A stretch of 57,066 nt of DNA from NCBI GenBank assembly GCA_036794395.1, contig DAIRGS010000005.1:1-57066 (forward strand). The letters run 5' to 3'. The stretch's first letter is position 1. The number at the start of each line of letters is the position of its first letter. Under the pieces are notes generated by a model, which did not search any database, was not told where the DNA came from, and worked only from the letters and a program-made list of their open reading frames with translations. This stretch comes from DASXMX01 sp036794395. Lineage in GTDB: Bacteria; Planctomycetota; Phycisphaerae; Tepidisphaerales; Tepidisphaeraceae. The translations under genes and the position numbers were made by a program. Below are positions 43,238-51,748 of this stretch, piece by piece.

Positions 43238-43744
43238 ATGAACCAACCGCCTGGGCATGACAGAGTCGCGGAACTCTTTGACACCTACGCCCCGGCGCTG
43301 CTGCTTTACGCCCGGCAATGGGTCGGCTCATCCGAAGCCGATGATCTGGTCCAGCGTGTGTTCGTCCGCCTTCTGGCCGGGAACCGCCTTCCCGACCAGC
43401 CCCGGCCATGGCTGTTCCGCTGCATCCGCAACGAGGCCATGGCCCAATGGCGCGCCGATCAACGCCGCGGCCGGCGCGAACAGCACGCCGCTTCATCCAC
43501 CCCAGCGTGGTTCGTTGCGCGCCCGGACGACCCACTGTGCGCCCGCGAGGCCCAGATCGCCCTCGAATCGCTGACGCCCGAAATGCGTGAAGTCGTCACC
43601 CTCCGTCTCTGGGCCGACCTCACCCTGTCCGAAATCGCCGAAATCACCGGCGTGGTGGTTTCCACCGTCCACGCCCGCTTTGCCGCCGCCATCGAATCAC
43701 TGCGCCAAAAACTGGAGCCCCCATGCAAGACCCCGAAACACTAA
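43238..43744 (+). CDS. ECF-type RNA polymerase sigma factor
   Basis: This 168-residue sigma-70-family protein has region 2 (VAELFDTYAPALLLYARQWV, SSEADDLVQRVFVRLL) and region 4 (LTPEMREVVTLRLWADLTLS, EIAEITGVVVSTVHARFAAA, the helix-turn-helix). Regions 1 and 3 are absent, as in ECF factors. I chose the ATG giving MNQPPGH; upstream in-frame sequence is unlike the family. Its end overlaps the next gene by 22 bp, and the three genes 43238-45704 form one operon. The promoter it recognises cannot be read here. Confidence 0.88.
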   Translation: MNQPPGHDRVAELFDTYAPALLLYARQWVGSSEADDLVQRVFVRLLAGNRLPDQPRPWLFRCIRNEAMAQWRADQRRGRREQHAASSTPAWFVARPDDPLCAREAQIALESLTPEMREVVTLRLWADLTLSEIAEITGVVVSTVHARFAAAIESLRQKLEPPCKTPKH

Positions 43745-44193
43745 ACCCGCCTGACTTCGACCTCCCCAACGCCCTTCGCCGCTTGCAGCCCACAGCGCCC
43801 CAATCGTCGCAGCGCGACATCTGGTACCGCGCCGGTTTGGCGGCTGGCCGCCGTCGCGTCAACATCTGGCGCTCCGCCGCCGCGGCCATGACCCTCGTCG
43901 CCACCTTGCTGCTCGCCACCGCTCACCGCTCAAGTCCCACGGCTCCCCAACAACAGATCGCACAGCGCCAATCGCCTTCGCAATCTGCGGTCCCCGACAT
44001 CGATCAATCAACCACCAATTCCACTGCCGCCTACGCGCGTCTCCGCGCCACCATCACCCGCGATGGCTTCGCCGCCCTCTCGTCTTCCGATCCCCCCAGC
44101 AGCAATGGCACGCCCCCTCCACCCTCGCGCCATGACTCGCCCGGCTTCAATGACTCCGATTTCTTACCCGCCAACCTGACCCCCCAAGGCTAA
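43723..44193 (+). CDS. Putative membrane anti-sigma factor
   Basis: This 156-residue protein has one transmembrane segment (about 50-66, AAAAMTLVATLLLATA), a short cytoplasmic N-terminus and a Ser/Pro/Gln-rich outer part. No zinc-binding HxxxCxxC motif is present. Its overlap with the sigma gene and its topology suggest an anti-sigma factor, but this is inference from context. GGAG inside the sigma gene precedes the ATG. Confidence 0.6.
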   Translation: MQDPETLNPPDFDLPNALRRLQPTAPQSSQRDIWYRAGLAAGRRRVNIWRSAAAAMTLVATLLLATAHRSSPTAPQQQIAQRQSPSQSAVPDIDQSTTNSTAAYARLRATITRDGFAALSSSDPPSSNGTPPPPSRHDSPGFNDSDFLPANLTPQG

Positions 44194-44195
44194 TC

Positions 44196-45704
44196 ATGAA
44201 CTCCGCAAAACTCACATTCTTGTGCATCATCACCCTCATTATTGTCGCAACCCTGCGGTCGCAAGCCCAGTCTTCGCCGCTGCCCACAACAACCGCCTCC
44301 ACGCGCCCCTCCACCCCAGATATCGAGAATCTAATCGTCCATCCATCGCCCACCACGCGCCCATGGATGCAATACCGGCTGCTGCCCGACGCCACAGACT
44401 TGACCGAAGGCAATGCAGTCACGCTCTATCTTCTGGCACGGCGAAGCTGGCCGGATCAGCAAACAACCAACGACGTCCTCTCCCCCGAGAACGCGAAATA
44501 CAACTATCTCGATACTCCCACCGATCAGTTCCCCCTTCAATACGCCAAGCGGCTACTGGACGCGTACGCCGATACACTTTCGTACGCCGATCTTGGCGCC
44601 CGCCGTCGCGACGCCATCTGGAACACCGGCTGGCGCGAACGCGGATTTACCGGCCCGTATCCCTTCGCTTACCTTAGTGACCTCCGCCACGTCGAAAACC
44701 TCCTGAGTTTCCGGGGCCGCCTTCAGGTTTCGCAAAATAACTGGGCCGCCGCCCAGTACACCATGCAGTCCGCCTTCGCCATCGCCCAACATGTCGGCAC
44801 CGAGCCGCTCCTCCTCCACGGACTCGTCGAGGCCGGCTTTGCCGAAGTCACCCTCCGCAGATCCGTCGAAGAATGGGTTTCGCACCCCGATTCCCCCAAT
44901 CTCTATTGGCCTCTCACCGACCTCCCTCATCCGTTTGTCAATCTTAGGAATGTCAGTCAGGGTACCTTAGTCGATTTCCGCCACTGGAAACCCCCCATCG
45001 CCCAAGCCCTGGGCGGCCGGCTCCCCGCGAATCAATGGCCACAGCTCATTCGCCAGATGATCGGCCTTCTTCAGGACACTCTCCCACCGTACAAGCGTAA
45101 TCCAGCCGTGGTGGAAGCCGACGCAAACAAGCTAATCGAGTCCGCCTATCCGCGATCCAGACAATACCTGTTGTCGAATGGCATACCCCCTCAAGCCATT
45201 GACGCGATGTCCAAAGACCAGGTCGTCGGGACTTACCTCTGCCAGCAGTACCGAACCGCCTACGACGAACTCTGGAAAGCGTTCACTCTCCCCTACCCGC
45301 AGGCCGCAGAGCTCATGTTGGGCTCGTGGCGCGCCATTGCGCCGGATCAATCGCCCGCGGTCGACAATCCCCTGTTCCAGGCCGCACTGATTACCCACAG
45401 CGCCGCGGGGCCTGAATACCGCTCCCCCAACGTGCTGAACATCCGCTATCAGCTTGCGCGAACCGACCGGCTCATTGCTTTGTTCCGCACCATCGAAGCG
45501 ATCCGTGACTATGCCGGACACCATCAAGGGAGGGCTCCTGAAACGCTCGATCAGATCACCGATCTGCCAGTGCCGGTTGACCCTGTTACCGGAAAGGCGT
45601 TCGGCTACCGGGTGCAATCGGAGGTCATCACGCTCGAGGCACTGGCGCCCGCGTACCAAAGCGTCTCCAGCGGCTGGCGGTACCAGCTCACGTTCCAAAA
45701 ATGA
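44196..45704 (+). CDS. Secreted protein of unknown function in the ECF operon
   Basis: This 502-residue protein has a signal peptide (LTFLCIITLIIVATLRSQAQ). The body is mainly helical, with no known catalytic motif visible. Near the end, TIEAIRDYAGHHQGRAPETL followed by DQITDLPVPVDPVTGKAFGYR resembles a segment I associate with uncharacterised planctomycete proteins. It starts 2 bp after the anti-sigma gene, so it is probably co-regulated by the sigma factor. I cannot name a function. Confidence 0.65.
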   Translation: MNSAKLTFLCIITLIIVATLRSQAQSSPLPTTTASTRPSTPDIENLIVHPSPTTRPWMQYRLLPDATDLTEGNAVTLYLLARRSWPDQQTTNDVLSPENAKYNYLDTPTDQFPLQYAKRLLDAYADTLSYADLGARRRDAIWNTGWRERGFTGPYPFAYLSDLRHVENLLSFRGRLQVSQNNWAAAQYTMQSAFAIAQHVGTEPLLLHGLVEAGFAEVTLRRSVEEWVSHPDSPNLYWPLTDLPHPFVNLRNVSQGTLVDFRHWKPPIAQALGGRLPANQWPQLIRQMIGLLQDTLPPYKRNPAVVEADANKLIESAYPRSRQYLLSNGIPPQAIDAMSKDQVVGTYLCQQYRTAYDELWKAFTLPYPQAAELMLGSWRAIAPDQSPAVDNPLFQAALITHSAAGPEYRSPNVLNIRYQLARTDRLIALFRTIEAIRDYAGHHQGRAPETLDQITDLPVPVDPVTGKAFGYRVQSEVITLEALAPAYQSVSSGWRYQLTFQK

Positions 45705-45781
45705 CTCTGTGAATGAAATCCCGGATCTCGAATTTCAGATTTCAGATTCTTTGTCGTCCCACGATGCCTCAGTCAAATAAC

Positions 45782-45820
45782 GCAGGACGGAGCGTTCACC
45801 CACGAACGCTCCCGTCCTGC
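45782..45820. terminator. Hairpin between convergent genes, possible bidirectional terminator
   Basis: GCAGGACGGAGCGTTC and GAACGCTCCCGTCCTGC pair with one bulge around a 5-6-base loop. It lies 78 bp after the ECF operon and 30 bp before the stop of the dockerin gene. No T-run follows, so it may instead be a repeat. Confidence 0.45.
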
Positions 45821-45849
45821 TACTGCATCTTCGACTGTGATCCGCCGGG

Positions 45850-47541
45850 CTACGTGGCCCCGACGGTAAATCCTGAAGTGGATACCTTCATTGCCCAGAC
45901 GCTGTAATAAGACTGTTCGACCGCCAACGTGATCGATCCAGAGACCGCGGTATCGCTTCCGTTATTGGCCGAGTTCGGGATCCATTTGTCATTCCGGCCG
46001 CTGGGGCCCATCCAGCCGATGGTGTTGCCGTACTCCTTGTTGTTGCTCCAGTTTGGGTCGTTGATGCTGTCCCACACATAAATCCCGACGTTTTCCGCGG
46101 CGATTTTCTTTCCGGATGGCAGCAGTGCCGACGAGATAATCGTGTTGTTGTAGATCGAGTTGTTGTGTCCGGAGCTGATTGCGATGCCGTAGTTGCTTGT
46201 GCTGACGATGATATTGTTGAACGCCTGCACGTTGCCGGTCGCGGTGGAGGACGAGCCCGTGCTTCCATCGGAGAGCATGATCCCCCCGCCGCTGAACGAT
46301 GAATCGTTGGCCGGGTCCGCGGCGTATGCGCCCTGGATGTAATTGTCGTGAATCAATATCGGGCTGCTGGTCGTCCCGCTGCTTTCGAACACGCTGATGT
46401 TATCCTCGGGCCTGCTCATCCCCGGCTGATTCACGACCTGGTTCCACGCGATCTCCGCGCCCACCATATTGAAACACTGATTGAACTGCGCGAACTGCAC
46501 GTAATCGTTGGCATCCGCGCCGGTCTGGAAACCGCCGTTCCCATCGCTCCACCGGCCATCTATGTTCAGCGCATTGTTTTTCAGCACTTTCACCGTTTGC
46601 GAAGCCGTGCCGTTCCCCTGGTAGTACCCCATTTCGATTCCGGAAGTGCCCACAAGGGTGTTGTTCTCGACATCCACGTTGACGAACTTCTCGGCGTTGA
46701 GAAACCGCCCCGGCGATTGCCCGCTGACATTCGGATTCAATGCCCAGCCATGCGTATTCTTAATTGTCACATCCGCCCGATCGACATCGGTCTCGATCAA
46801 TGTTCCCTTACTCTGAATATTAGAATTGATAATCGTCACCGGCTGGGTCGTCTGGATTGATATCGCCGGAGTCCCCGCTTTGGTGCTCTGCCAGTTGCCG
46901 GTATAAGTCCCGCCCTTGGTAATCACCAAAGTGCCCGACCACGTGATGTTTGAAGGCGGCGCGCTGGCAACAGGGGTAATCGTCCCACTGCCGCCGCCGC
47001 TGCTGACCGGCGTGCCGCCGGTCTTGCCAAAATTCGCCGCCATCATCGCAAAGTCGGCGAAGTTGACCGCTCCATCTCCGTTAAAATCCCCCGTCGCCCA
47101 CGTGGCGCCCGTCGTCACCTTTTTGTAGCTCACGACCAGGACGTTATAGTCGGTCATGTCCACGATGCCGTCGGAATTCACATCGCCGGCGATTGGATTG
47201 GTCACGCTGCCCGGCGTTGCGCTGGGAGCCGCTACCGCCGACCCGCTCGCCACTGTTGGTGTCGGAACTGCCGTTGCGGTCGGAGCTGTCGAGCCGGTAG
47301 TTGTCACGGGGATCAGGCCACCGGTCGGTGTGGATGTACCCGAAGAGGTCGTCGTCGACCCGCCATGCCCATCCCCACCATGAGTGTGATGCAGCGCCGC
47401 TCCGGCACTCATCAATAGTCGACCTTCCAGCGCCTCGATCCCAACATGTCCGGCTCTGCACTTCCCAGACGAACCTCGCACCCTCCTGGCCAAAATAGTG
47501 GACAGACCCGGACTGGTCCCAGCGATAAGACGCTTGGGCAT
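45850..47541 (-). CDS. Secreted dockerin and parallel beta-helix protein
   Basis: This 563-residue protein has an N-terminus with GIEALEGRLLMSAG, the planctomycete export or processing motif also seen in the 1413-residue protein. A Ser/Thr/Pro linker precedes two dockerin type I calcium repeats, AGDVNSDGIVDMTDYNVLVV and TGDFNGDGAVNFADFAMMAA. The last 350 residues are a right-handed beta-helix with Asn-rich turns (IHDNYI, NNIIVSTSNYGIAISSGHNN, YNNTII), like polysaccharide lyases. The start MPKRLIAG has GGAG upstream. It may bind or degrade an extracellular polysaccharide; no catalytic residue is identified. Confidence 0.82.
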   Translation of the reverse strand: MPKRLIAGTSPGLSTILARRVRGSSGKCRAGHVGIEALEGRLLMSAGAALHHTHGGDGHGGSTTTSSGTSTPTGGLIPVTTTGSTAPTATAVPTPTVASGSAVAAPSATPGSVTNPIAGDVNSDGIVDMTDYNVLVVSYKKVTTGATWATGDFNGDGAVNFADFAMMAANFGKTGGTPVSSGGGSGTITPVASAPPSNITWSGTLVITKGGTYTGNWQSTKAGTPAISIQTTQPVTIINSNIQSKGTLIETDVDRADVTIKNTHGWALNPNVSGQSPGRFLNAEKFVNVDVENNTLVGTSGIEMGYYQGNGTASQTVKVLKNNALNIDGRWSDGNGGFQTGADANDYVQFAQFNQCFNMVGAEIAWNQVVNQPGMSRPEDNISVFESSGTTSSPILIHDNYIQGAYAADPANDSSFSGGGIMLSDGSTGSSSTATGNVQAFNNIIVSTSNYGIAISSGHNNSIYNNTIISSALLPSGKKIAAENVGIYVWDSINDPNWSNNKEYGNTIGWMGPSGRNDKWIPNSANNGSDTAVSGSITLAVEQSYYSVWAMKVSTSGFTVGAT

Positions 47542-48182
47542 GATCACGCTCCTTCGATATTCAACACAGCTCGCCTGCCCGGCCTTATGCCAAGGCACAA
47601 CACAACCCAACGAGGCAAAAACAAACACTCATCGGCCCTGCTGGCCGAGCTCCAACCGCGGAATCTCCTGGCGATACGCCCTACAGATGGCGCACGAAGA
47701 TTGATCCCGCCCCGGATTGATCGAATTGTCGCGGTATGTCGCGAGGTCACAGAAACCGGCCGACGCCGTTGTGCCACCTCACGCCCGATTCACCGCTCCC
47801 GGCAATTTCAAAAGCAATTCCAAACACCCGTGAATCGCCTTCAAATCACCGCTAAAGCCACGCCCGCCTCAAAGGCAAACGCGAACGGGAATATAGACCC
47901 CTCGGAACCTCGCACAACCGCAAACTCCCAACTAATTAAAAAAAACTTTCCTTCCCTATTTTCACAATATGATCCCCCATTCAGTGCAAAAAGCCACCAT
48001 GTCGAGTTACGTATATATCAATAGTATTTATTACAACCACGATTGCATCTCCCTCTGGGCGGTGATGGCCTGGCGCGGTGAAATGAATGGATGTCGGGTC
48101 GATTGGTCACGTCCGCCCTTCATCTGATACGATAGATTTAGCGAACAGGGTCCATGCCTTGCATTGGAGGATCGGACATTTA
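47542..48182. other. 641-bp intergenic region without a credible gene
   Basis: The region lies between two divergent genes. The part near 47930-48050 is markedly richer in A and T (AATTAAAAAAAACTTTCC, ATATATCAATAGTATTTATT) and probably holds promoters. I see no tRNA, hairpin repeat or conserved protein here. TACGATAGATTTAG occurs at 48129-48142, upstream of the glycosyltransferase. Confidence 0.5.
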
Positions 48183-49445
48183 ATGCATGCACTACTTATC
48201 GCACTCGGAAGCCATGGGGATGTTCATCCGTTTGTGGGGATCGGGCTGGGCCTGAAGGCGCGCGGGCATCGGGTCTCGATTGTCGCTTATTCATATTTTC
48301 AGAAATTGATTGAGGATGCCGGGCTGGAGTTTATTTCCTGCGGGAGCGCGGAGGAATTCAAGCGTGTGGCGTCGGATCCGCGCGCCTGGAAGCGGTTTGA
48401 GGGGACGAAAACAATCCTGGGATTTGTGTCGGCATTGATTGAACCGATCTACCGGATCGTTGCCGAGAATTATGTGGAGGGGGAGACGTTGGTCGCGGCG
48501 TCGAGTTTGGCGCTGGGGGCGCGGGTGGCGCAGGATCATCTTGGGGTGCCGCTGGCTTCGGTGCATCTACAGCCGACGATGTTGAGGAGCGTGATTGATC
48601 CGCCGTACTTGCAGGGGTTGTTTATGCCGGGGTGGCTGCCGGGGTGGATGAAGCAGGCGCAGTATTCCTTGGTGGATTGGGCGGTATTAGATCGGGTGCT
48701 GGGAAAGCCGCTGAATGCGCTTCGGAAGAAATTGGGCCTCGCGGCGGTGAAAGGGGTGTTTGGGAATTACGCCCATTCGCCCCAACGGGTGATCGGCATG
48801 TTCCCGGCGTGGTTTGCCCCGCCAGCACCCGATTGGCCAGCGCAGGTCAGGCTGACCGGATTCCCATTGTACGATGAAACGGGAGTGACCCGTCTTCCAT
48901 CGGATCTGGATGCGTTTTTGAATGCAGGCGAAGCGCCAATCGCGTTCACGCCCGGATCGGCGATGTTTCAAGGTCGGACGTTCTTCGAAGAATCGGTCGC
49001 GGCGTGTGAGCTACTTGGAAAGCGTGGGCTGCTGCTGACGCGCCACCACGAACATCTACCCCCGAAGCTTCCATCAAGCGTGCGGCACGTGGAATTTGCG
49101 CCGTTCAGCCAGCTTCTGCCACGATGCGCAGCGCTGGTGCATCATGGCGGAATAGGGACTTGTTCGCAGGCGCTGAAGGCGGGGGTCCGGCAGCTTGTCG
49201 TGCCGCATGCGCATGATCAGCCGGATAATGCGGCGCGATTGGTAAGGTTGGGCGTTGCGCGGAAGATTGAAGTGAAGCGGTATCGGAGGGGTCGGATTGC
49301 TGTGACGTTGGGGGAGCTTCTCAAATCGACCGCGGTTCGCGAAAAGTGCAAAGAAGTGGCGGAGCGGTTTGTTGGGGATGATGCCATTGGGAAGACGTGT
49401 GATCTCATCGAACAATTGATGGGGTCACATGCGATGGTTCGTTGA
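48183..49445 (+). CDS. Glycosyltransferase family 1 (UGT/MGT-like)
   Basis: This 420-residue protein has the GT-B pattern of UDP-glycosyltransferases. MHALLIALGSHGDVHPFVGI is the N-terminal nucleotide-facing loop with a catalytic-position His. APIAFTPGSAMFQ begins the C-terminal Rossmann domain, and CAALVHHGGIGTCSQALKAG followed by PHAHDQPDNAARL is the donor-binding signature. Related enzymes glycosylate lipids, sterols or natural products; the acceptor is unknown. I chose the ATG giving MHALLIALG; GGAGG lies about 13 bases upstream. Confidence 0.88.
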   Translation: MHALLIALGSHGDVHPFVGIGLGLKARGHRVSIVAYSYFQKLIEDAGLEFISCGSAEEFKRVASDPRAWKRFEGTKTILGFVSALIEPIYRIVAENYVEGETLVAASSLALGARVAQDHLGVPLASVHLQPTMLRSVIDPPYLQGLFMPGWLPGWMKQAQYSLVDWAVLDRVLGKPLNALRKKLGLAAVKGVFGNYAHSPQRVIGMFPAWFAPPAPDWPAQVRLTGFPLYDETGVTRLPSDLDAFLNAGEAPIAFTPGSAMFQGRTFFEESVAACELLGKRGLLLTRHHEHLPPKLPSSVRHVEFAPFSQLLPRCAALVHHGGIGTCSQALKAGVRQLVVPHAHDQPDNAARLVRLGVARKIEVKRYRRGRIAVTLGELLKSTAVREKCKEVAERFVGDDAIGKTCDLIEQLMGSHAMVR

Positions 49446-49472
49446 CCCGAGTCGGATTGCGAGATCTCAGGT

Positions 49473-49544
49473 TTAGCGGTTGGACCGCAGGTCCACCTCT
49501 TCTGTCCGGTGATGGAAGAGGTGGACCTGCGGTCCAACCGCTAA
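49473..49544. repeat. Perfect 29-bp palindrome between convergent genes
   Basis: TTAGCGGTTGGACCGCAGGT ... (29 bp) at 49473-49501 is exactly inverted at 49516-49544 with a 14-base loop. It lies between the stops of the glycosyltransferase and the DJ-1 gene. It may act as a bidirectional terminator, but the arm length and lack of a T-run fit a palindromic repeat better. No second copy was noticed. Confidence 0.88.
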
Positions 49545-49580
49545 GCGCGATCGATCAACGCAGATCAGTGGGAGCGCCCC

Positions 49581-50168
49581 TCATCCCTTCGACGCAGCGG
49601 GGATGGTTTCCGCGACCCAGTTGGGAGCGATGGGCTTGCCTTTCGTTCCGGTGGCTTTTTCTCCGTTGACGAGTTGGAGGATGGCGCTCATGAACGCGGG
49701 GAGGTCGTCGGGGCAGCGGGCGGTGATGATGTTTCCATCGACGACGCATTCTTCGTCGACCCATTTGCCACCGGCATTGACGACGTCGTGGACGATGGAC
49801 ATGTAGCTGGTGCAGCGCTTGCCGCGGAGGGCGTCGGTGGAGCAGAGCATCCAGGGTCCGTGGCAGATGGCCGCCATTGGAATTTTCTGGGCGGCTGCGT
49901 CGCGCACCAGATGCACCATTCCGCCATCGCGGCGCATGTGATCGGGGGAGGAGCCGCCGGGGATGACGATGAGGTCGTAGTCGGAGGCTTTGACGCTGGT
50001 CGCGGCTTTTTCGGATTTTTGGGGATAGCCATGCTTGCCGACGTAGGTTTCGCCGGCCTTGGGACCGATGACGTCAACGGTGTGCCCGGCTTCCTTCAGT
50101 CGGAGGCGCGGATATTGGAGTTCGAGGTCTTCGTAAATCTTTTCGACGAGAATTGCGACTTTAGCCAT
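49581..50168 (-). CDS. DJ-1/PfpI family protein (protease or deglycase-like)
   Basis: This 195-residue cytoplasmic protein has the family order: VAILVEKIYEDLELQYPRLR at the start with a conserved Glu, YDLIVIPGGSSPDHMR, and the nucleophile elbow AAICHGPWML with the reactive Cys followed by His. Members are described as intracellular proteases, glyoxalases or deglycases; the exact activity cannot be read. AAGGA lies 6 bases before the ATG. It lies 39 bp after the sulfatase stop on the same strand, so the two may be co-transcribed. Confidence 0.88.
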   Translation of the reverse strand: MAKVAILVEKIYEDLELQYPRLRLKEAGHTVDVIGPKAGETYVGKHGYPQKSEKAATSVKASDYDLIVIPGGSSPDHMRRDGGMVHLVRDAAAQKIPMAAICHGPWMLCSTDALRGKRCTSYMSIVHDVVNAGGKWVDEECVVDGNIITARCPDDLPAFMSAILQLVNGEKATGTKGKPIAPNWVAETIPAASKG

Positions 50169-50207
50169 CGGATGTCCTTGAAGTTAAACGTACTGCGTAT
50201 GTTGAGA

Positions 50208-51638
50208 TTACCCGGCATCATCCTTCAGATCGACCCGCGGTCCCTGGGCCTTTTCAGACACGCGTTCGACGGGCAACGTTTTGCGCCAGTCTAAAACGCT
50301 TTTCTTCAGACGTGTGACGATCTCGGGATTGGCGTTGGCGAGGTTCGTTTTTTCGACGCGGTCTTTGGCGAGGTCGTAAAGTTGGGTGCCAGTGCCATCT
50401 TCGTTGACCAACAGTTTCCAGTCGCCTTCGCGGACTGCCAAGTCGGGGAACGGGTCATTGGCCGGTCCTGGGCGATCGGGCGGGCGGAGCCAGAAGAGCG
50501 GATTGGTTCGTTTGGCGGACTCTTTGCCGAGCAACGAAGCGCTCATGTCCTGGCCATCCATCAGTTTCCCCTCAGCGGGTTCTGCGCCGGTCAAGGCCAG
50601 GATCGACGGAAGGAAATCCACGCCCGCGACGACCGTCGCATTGTTCGTCGATCCGACTGCCGACCTGGCGAGCAATCCGGGCCCCCACACAATGAGCGGC
50701 TCGCTGATGCCGCCCTCATAGAGGTTGCCTTTGTGCCCGCGAAAACGCCCCGCCGAGCCCGCGCCGGGCTCGGGGCCGTTGTCGCTGGCGACGATGATCA
50801 ATGTGTTATCGCGAAGTTTCGGACTGGATCGCACGTAGTCAAAAAGCGGTGCGAGTTGGTCATCGGTGGCTTGGACGACGCCCAGGTACAGGGCTTTTTT
50901 TGATTCGTCGCCGCGCAGGGATTTCGGCGGGAAGAATGGGGAGTGCACGTCATCGGGCCACACATCGACATAGAACGGCTTATTCTCCCGTTCCGCCGCC
51001 TGCATGAACTTGATGGCTCCATCGACAAATGCGCTGGTGACCTTCGACCGCTCCATCCACGTGATGTTTCCTCGGCCAAGCTTATCGCTTCCGAGGGCGT
51101 ATTGGGTCGCGGGCTTGCCATCGTAAGCATCGAGCATCGGCAGCACACGATCACCGAGGCCTTCGAACGTGGTCAGGGTTTTTTCGAATCCGTATTCGGT
51201 GATGAGCGGCGCTTCGCCCACATCGCGCTGGCCGCCCATGTGCCACTTGCCAAAGTGGCCCGTGGCATACCCCGCGGCTTGCAACTGGCGGGCGACCGTG
51301 GGCGCGGCAGGGTCGAGCCACTGGGCCATCCCGCGCTGCTGGTTCTCCGCCCGGCTGGCCAGGTAGGATGTGATCTTCCAGCGCGCGGGGTATTGCCCGG
51401 TCATTAAGGCTGTTCGCGATGGCGAGCAGATTGGCGCATTGACATAGAATTGGGTGAAGCGAATGCCTTCCTTCGCCAGACGATCGACTTGATCGGTGTG
51501 AACGCGCTTTTCGCCGTAGCAGGTCAGGTCGGCATAGCCCATGTCGTCGATCAGGACGAACAGCACATTCGGGGGAGCCGCGATTGCAGGGACATTCGTC
51601 CAAAGCAGGATCAAGAACAGCCAAAGGCTTTTTCGCAT
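50208..51638 (-). CDS. Secreted sulfatase (arylsulfatase A family)
   Basis: This protein of 476 residues has a signal peptide (LWLFLILLWTNVPAIAAP). NVLFVLIDDMGYADL supplies the metal-binding aspartates, and ICSPSRTALMTGQYPAR contains the C-x-P-x-R site whose Cys becomes formylglycine. GHFGKWHMGG and VASDNGPEPG follow. It is a full-length Cys-type sulfatase that probably removes sulfate from polysaccharides in the periplasm. The formylglycine-generating enzyme is not in the window. I chose the ATG preceded by GAGGAG over a GTG two codons earlier. Confidence 0.92.
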   Translation of the reverse strand: MRKSLWLFLILLWTNVPAIAAPPNVLFVLIDDMGYADLTCYGEKRVHTDQVDRLAKEGIRFTQFYVNAPICSPSRTALMTGQYPARWKITSYLASRAENQQRGMAQWLDPAAPTVARQLQAAGYATGHFGKWHMGGQRDVGEAPLITEYGFEKTLTTFEGLGDRVLPMLDAYDGKPATQYALGSDKLGRGNITWMERSKVTSAFVDGAIKFMQAAERENKPFYVDVWPDDVHSPFFPPKSLRGDESKKALYLGVVQATDDQLAPLFDYVRSSPKLRDNTLIIVASDNGPEPGAGSAGRFRGHKGNLYEGGISEPLIVWGPGLLARSAVGSTNNATVVAGVDFLPSILALTGAEPAEGKLMDGQDMSASLLGKESAKRTNPLFWLRPPDRPGPANDPFPDLAVREGDWKLLVNEDGTGTQLYDLAKDRVEKTNLANANPEIVTRLKKSVLDWRKTLPVERVSEKAQGPRVDLKDDAG

Positions 51639-51712
51639 TCTCACTCCTCGATTCGTCGGCTTCTATTGCATGATCAATTCGTGCATGCGGGATTATGACG
51701 CAACACCCGACA

Positions 51713-51741
51713 TTGGGAAAAGGTCGAATTCCTCACATAAT
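51713..51741 (+). promoter_or_regulatory. Candidate promoter that sets the start of the Eis-like gene
   Basis: TTGGGA (51713-51718) and CATAAT (51736-51741) are 17 bases apart. The ATG at 51749 follows 7 bases later; an earlier in-frame ATG (51740) would overlap the -10. This favours a leaderless message starting at 51749. Confidence 0.45.
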
Positions 51742-51748
51742 GCCGCGT

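Noticed and set aside
47446..48024. Possible protein-coding frame upstream of the glycosyltransferase
   Set aside because: It overlaps the start of the dockerin gene on the other strand, has no ribosome-binding site and no recognisable domain.
49473..49544. Ordinary intrinsic terminator
   Set aside because: The 29-bp perfect arms are much longer than usual and no T-run follows on either strand, so it is listed as a palindrome with terminator function uncertain.
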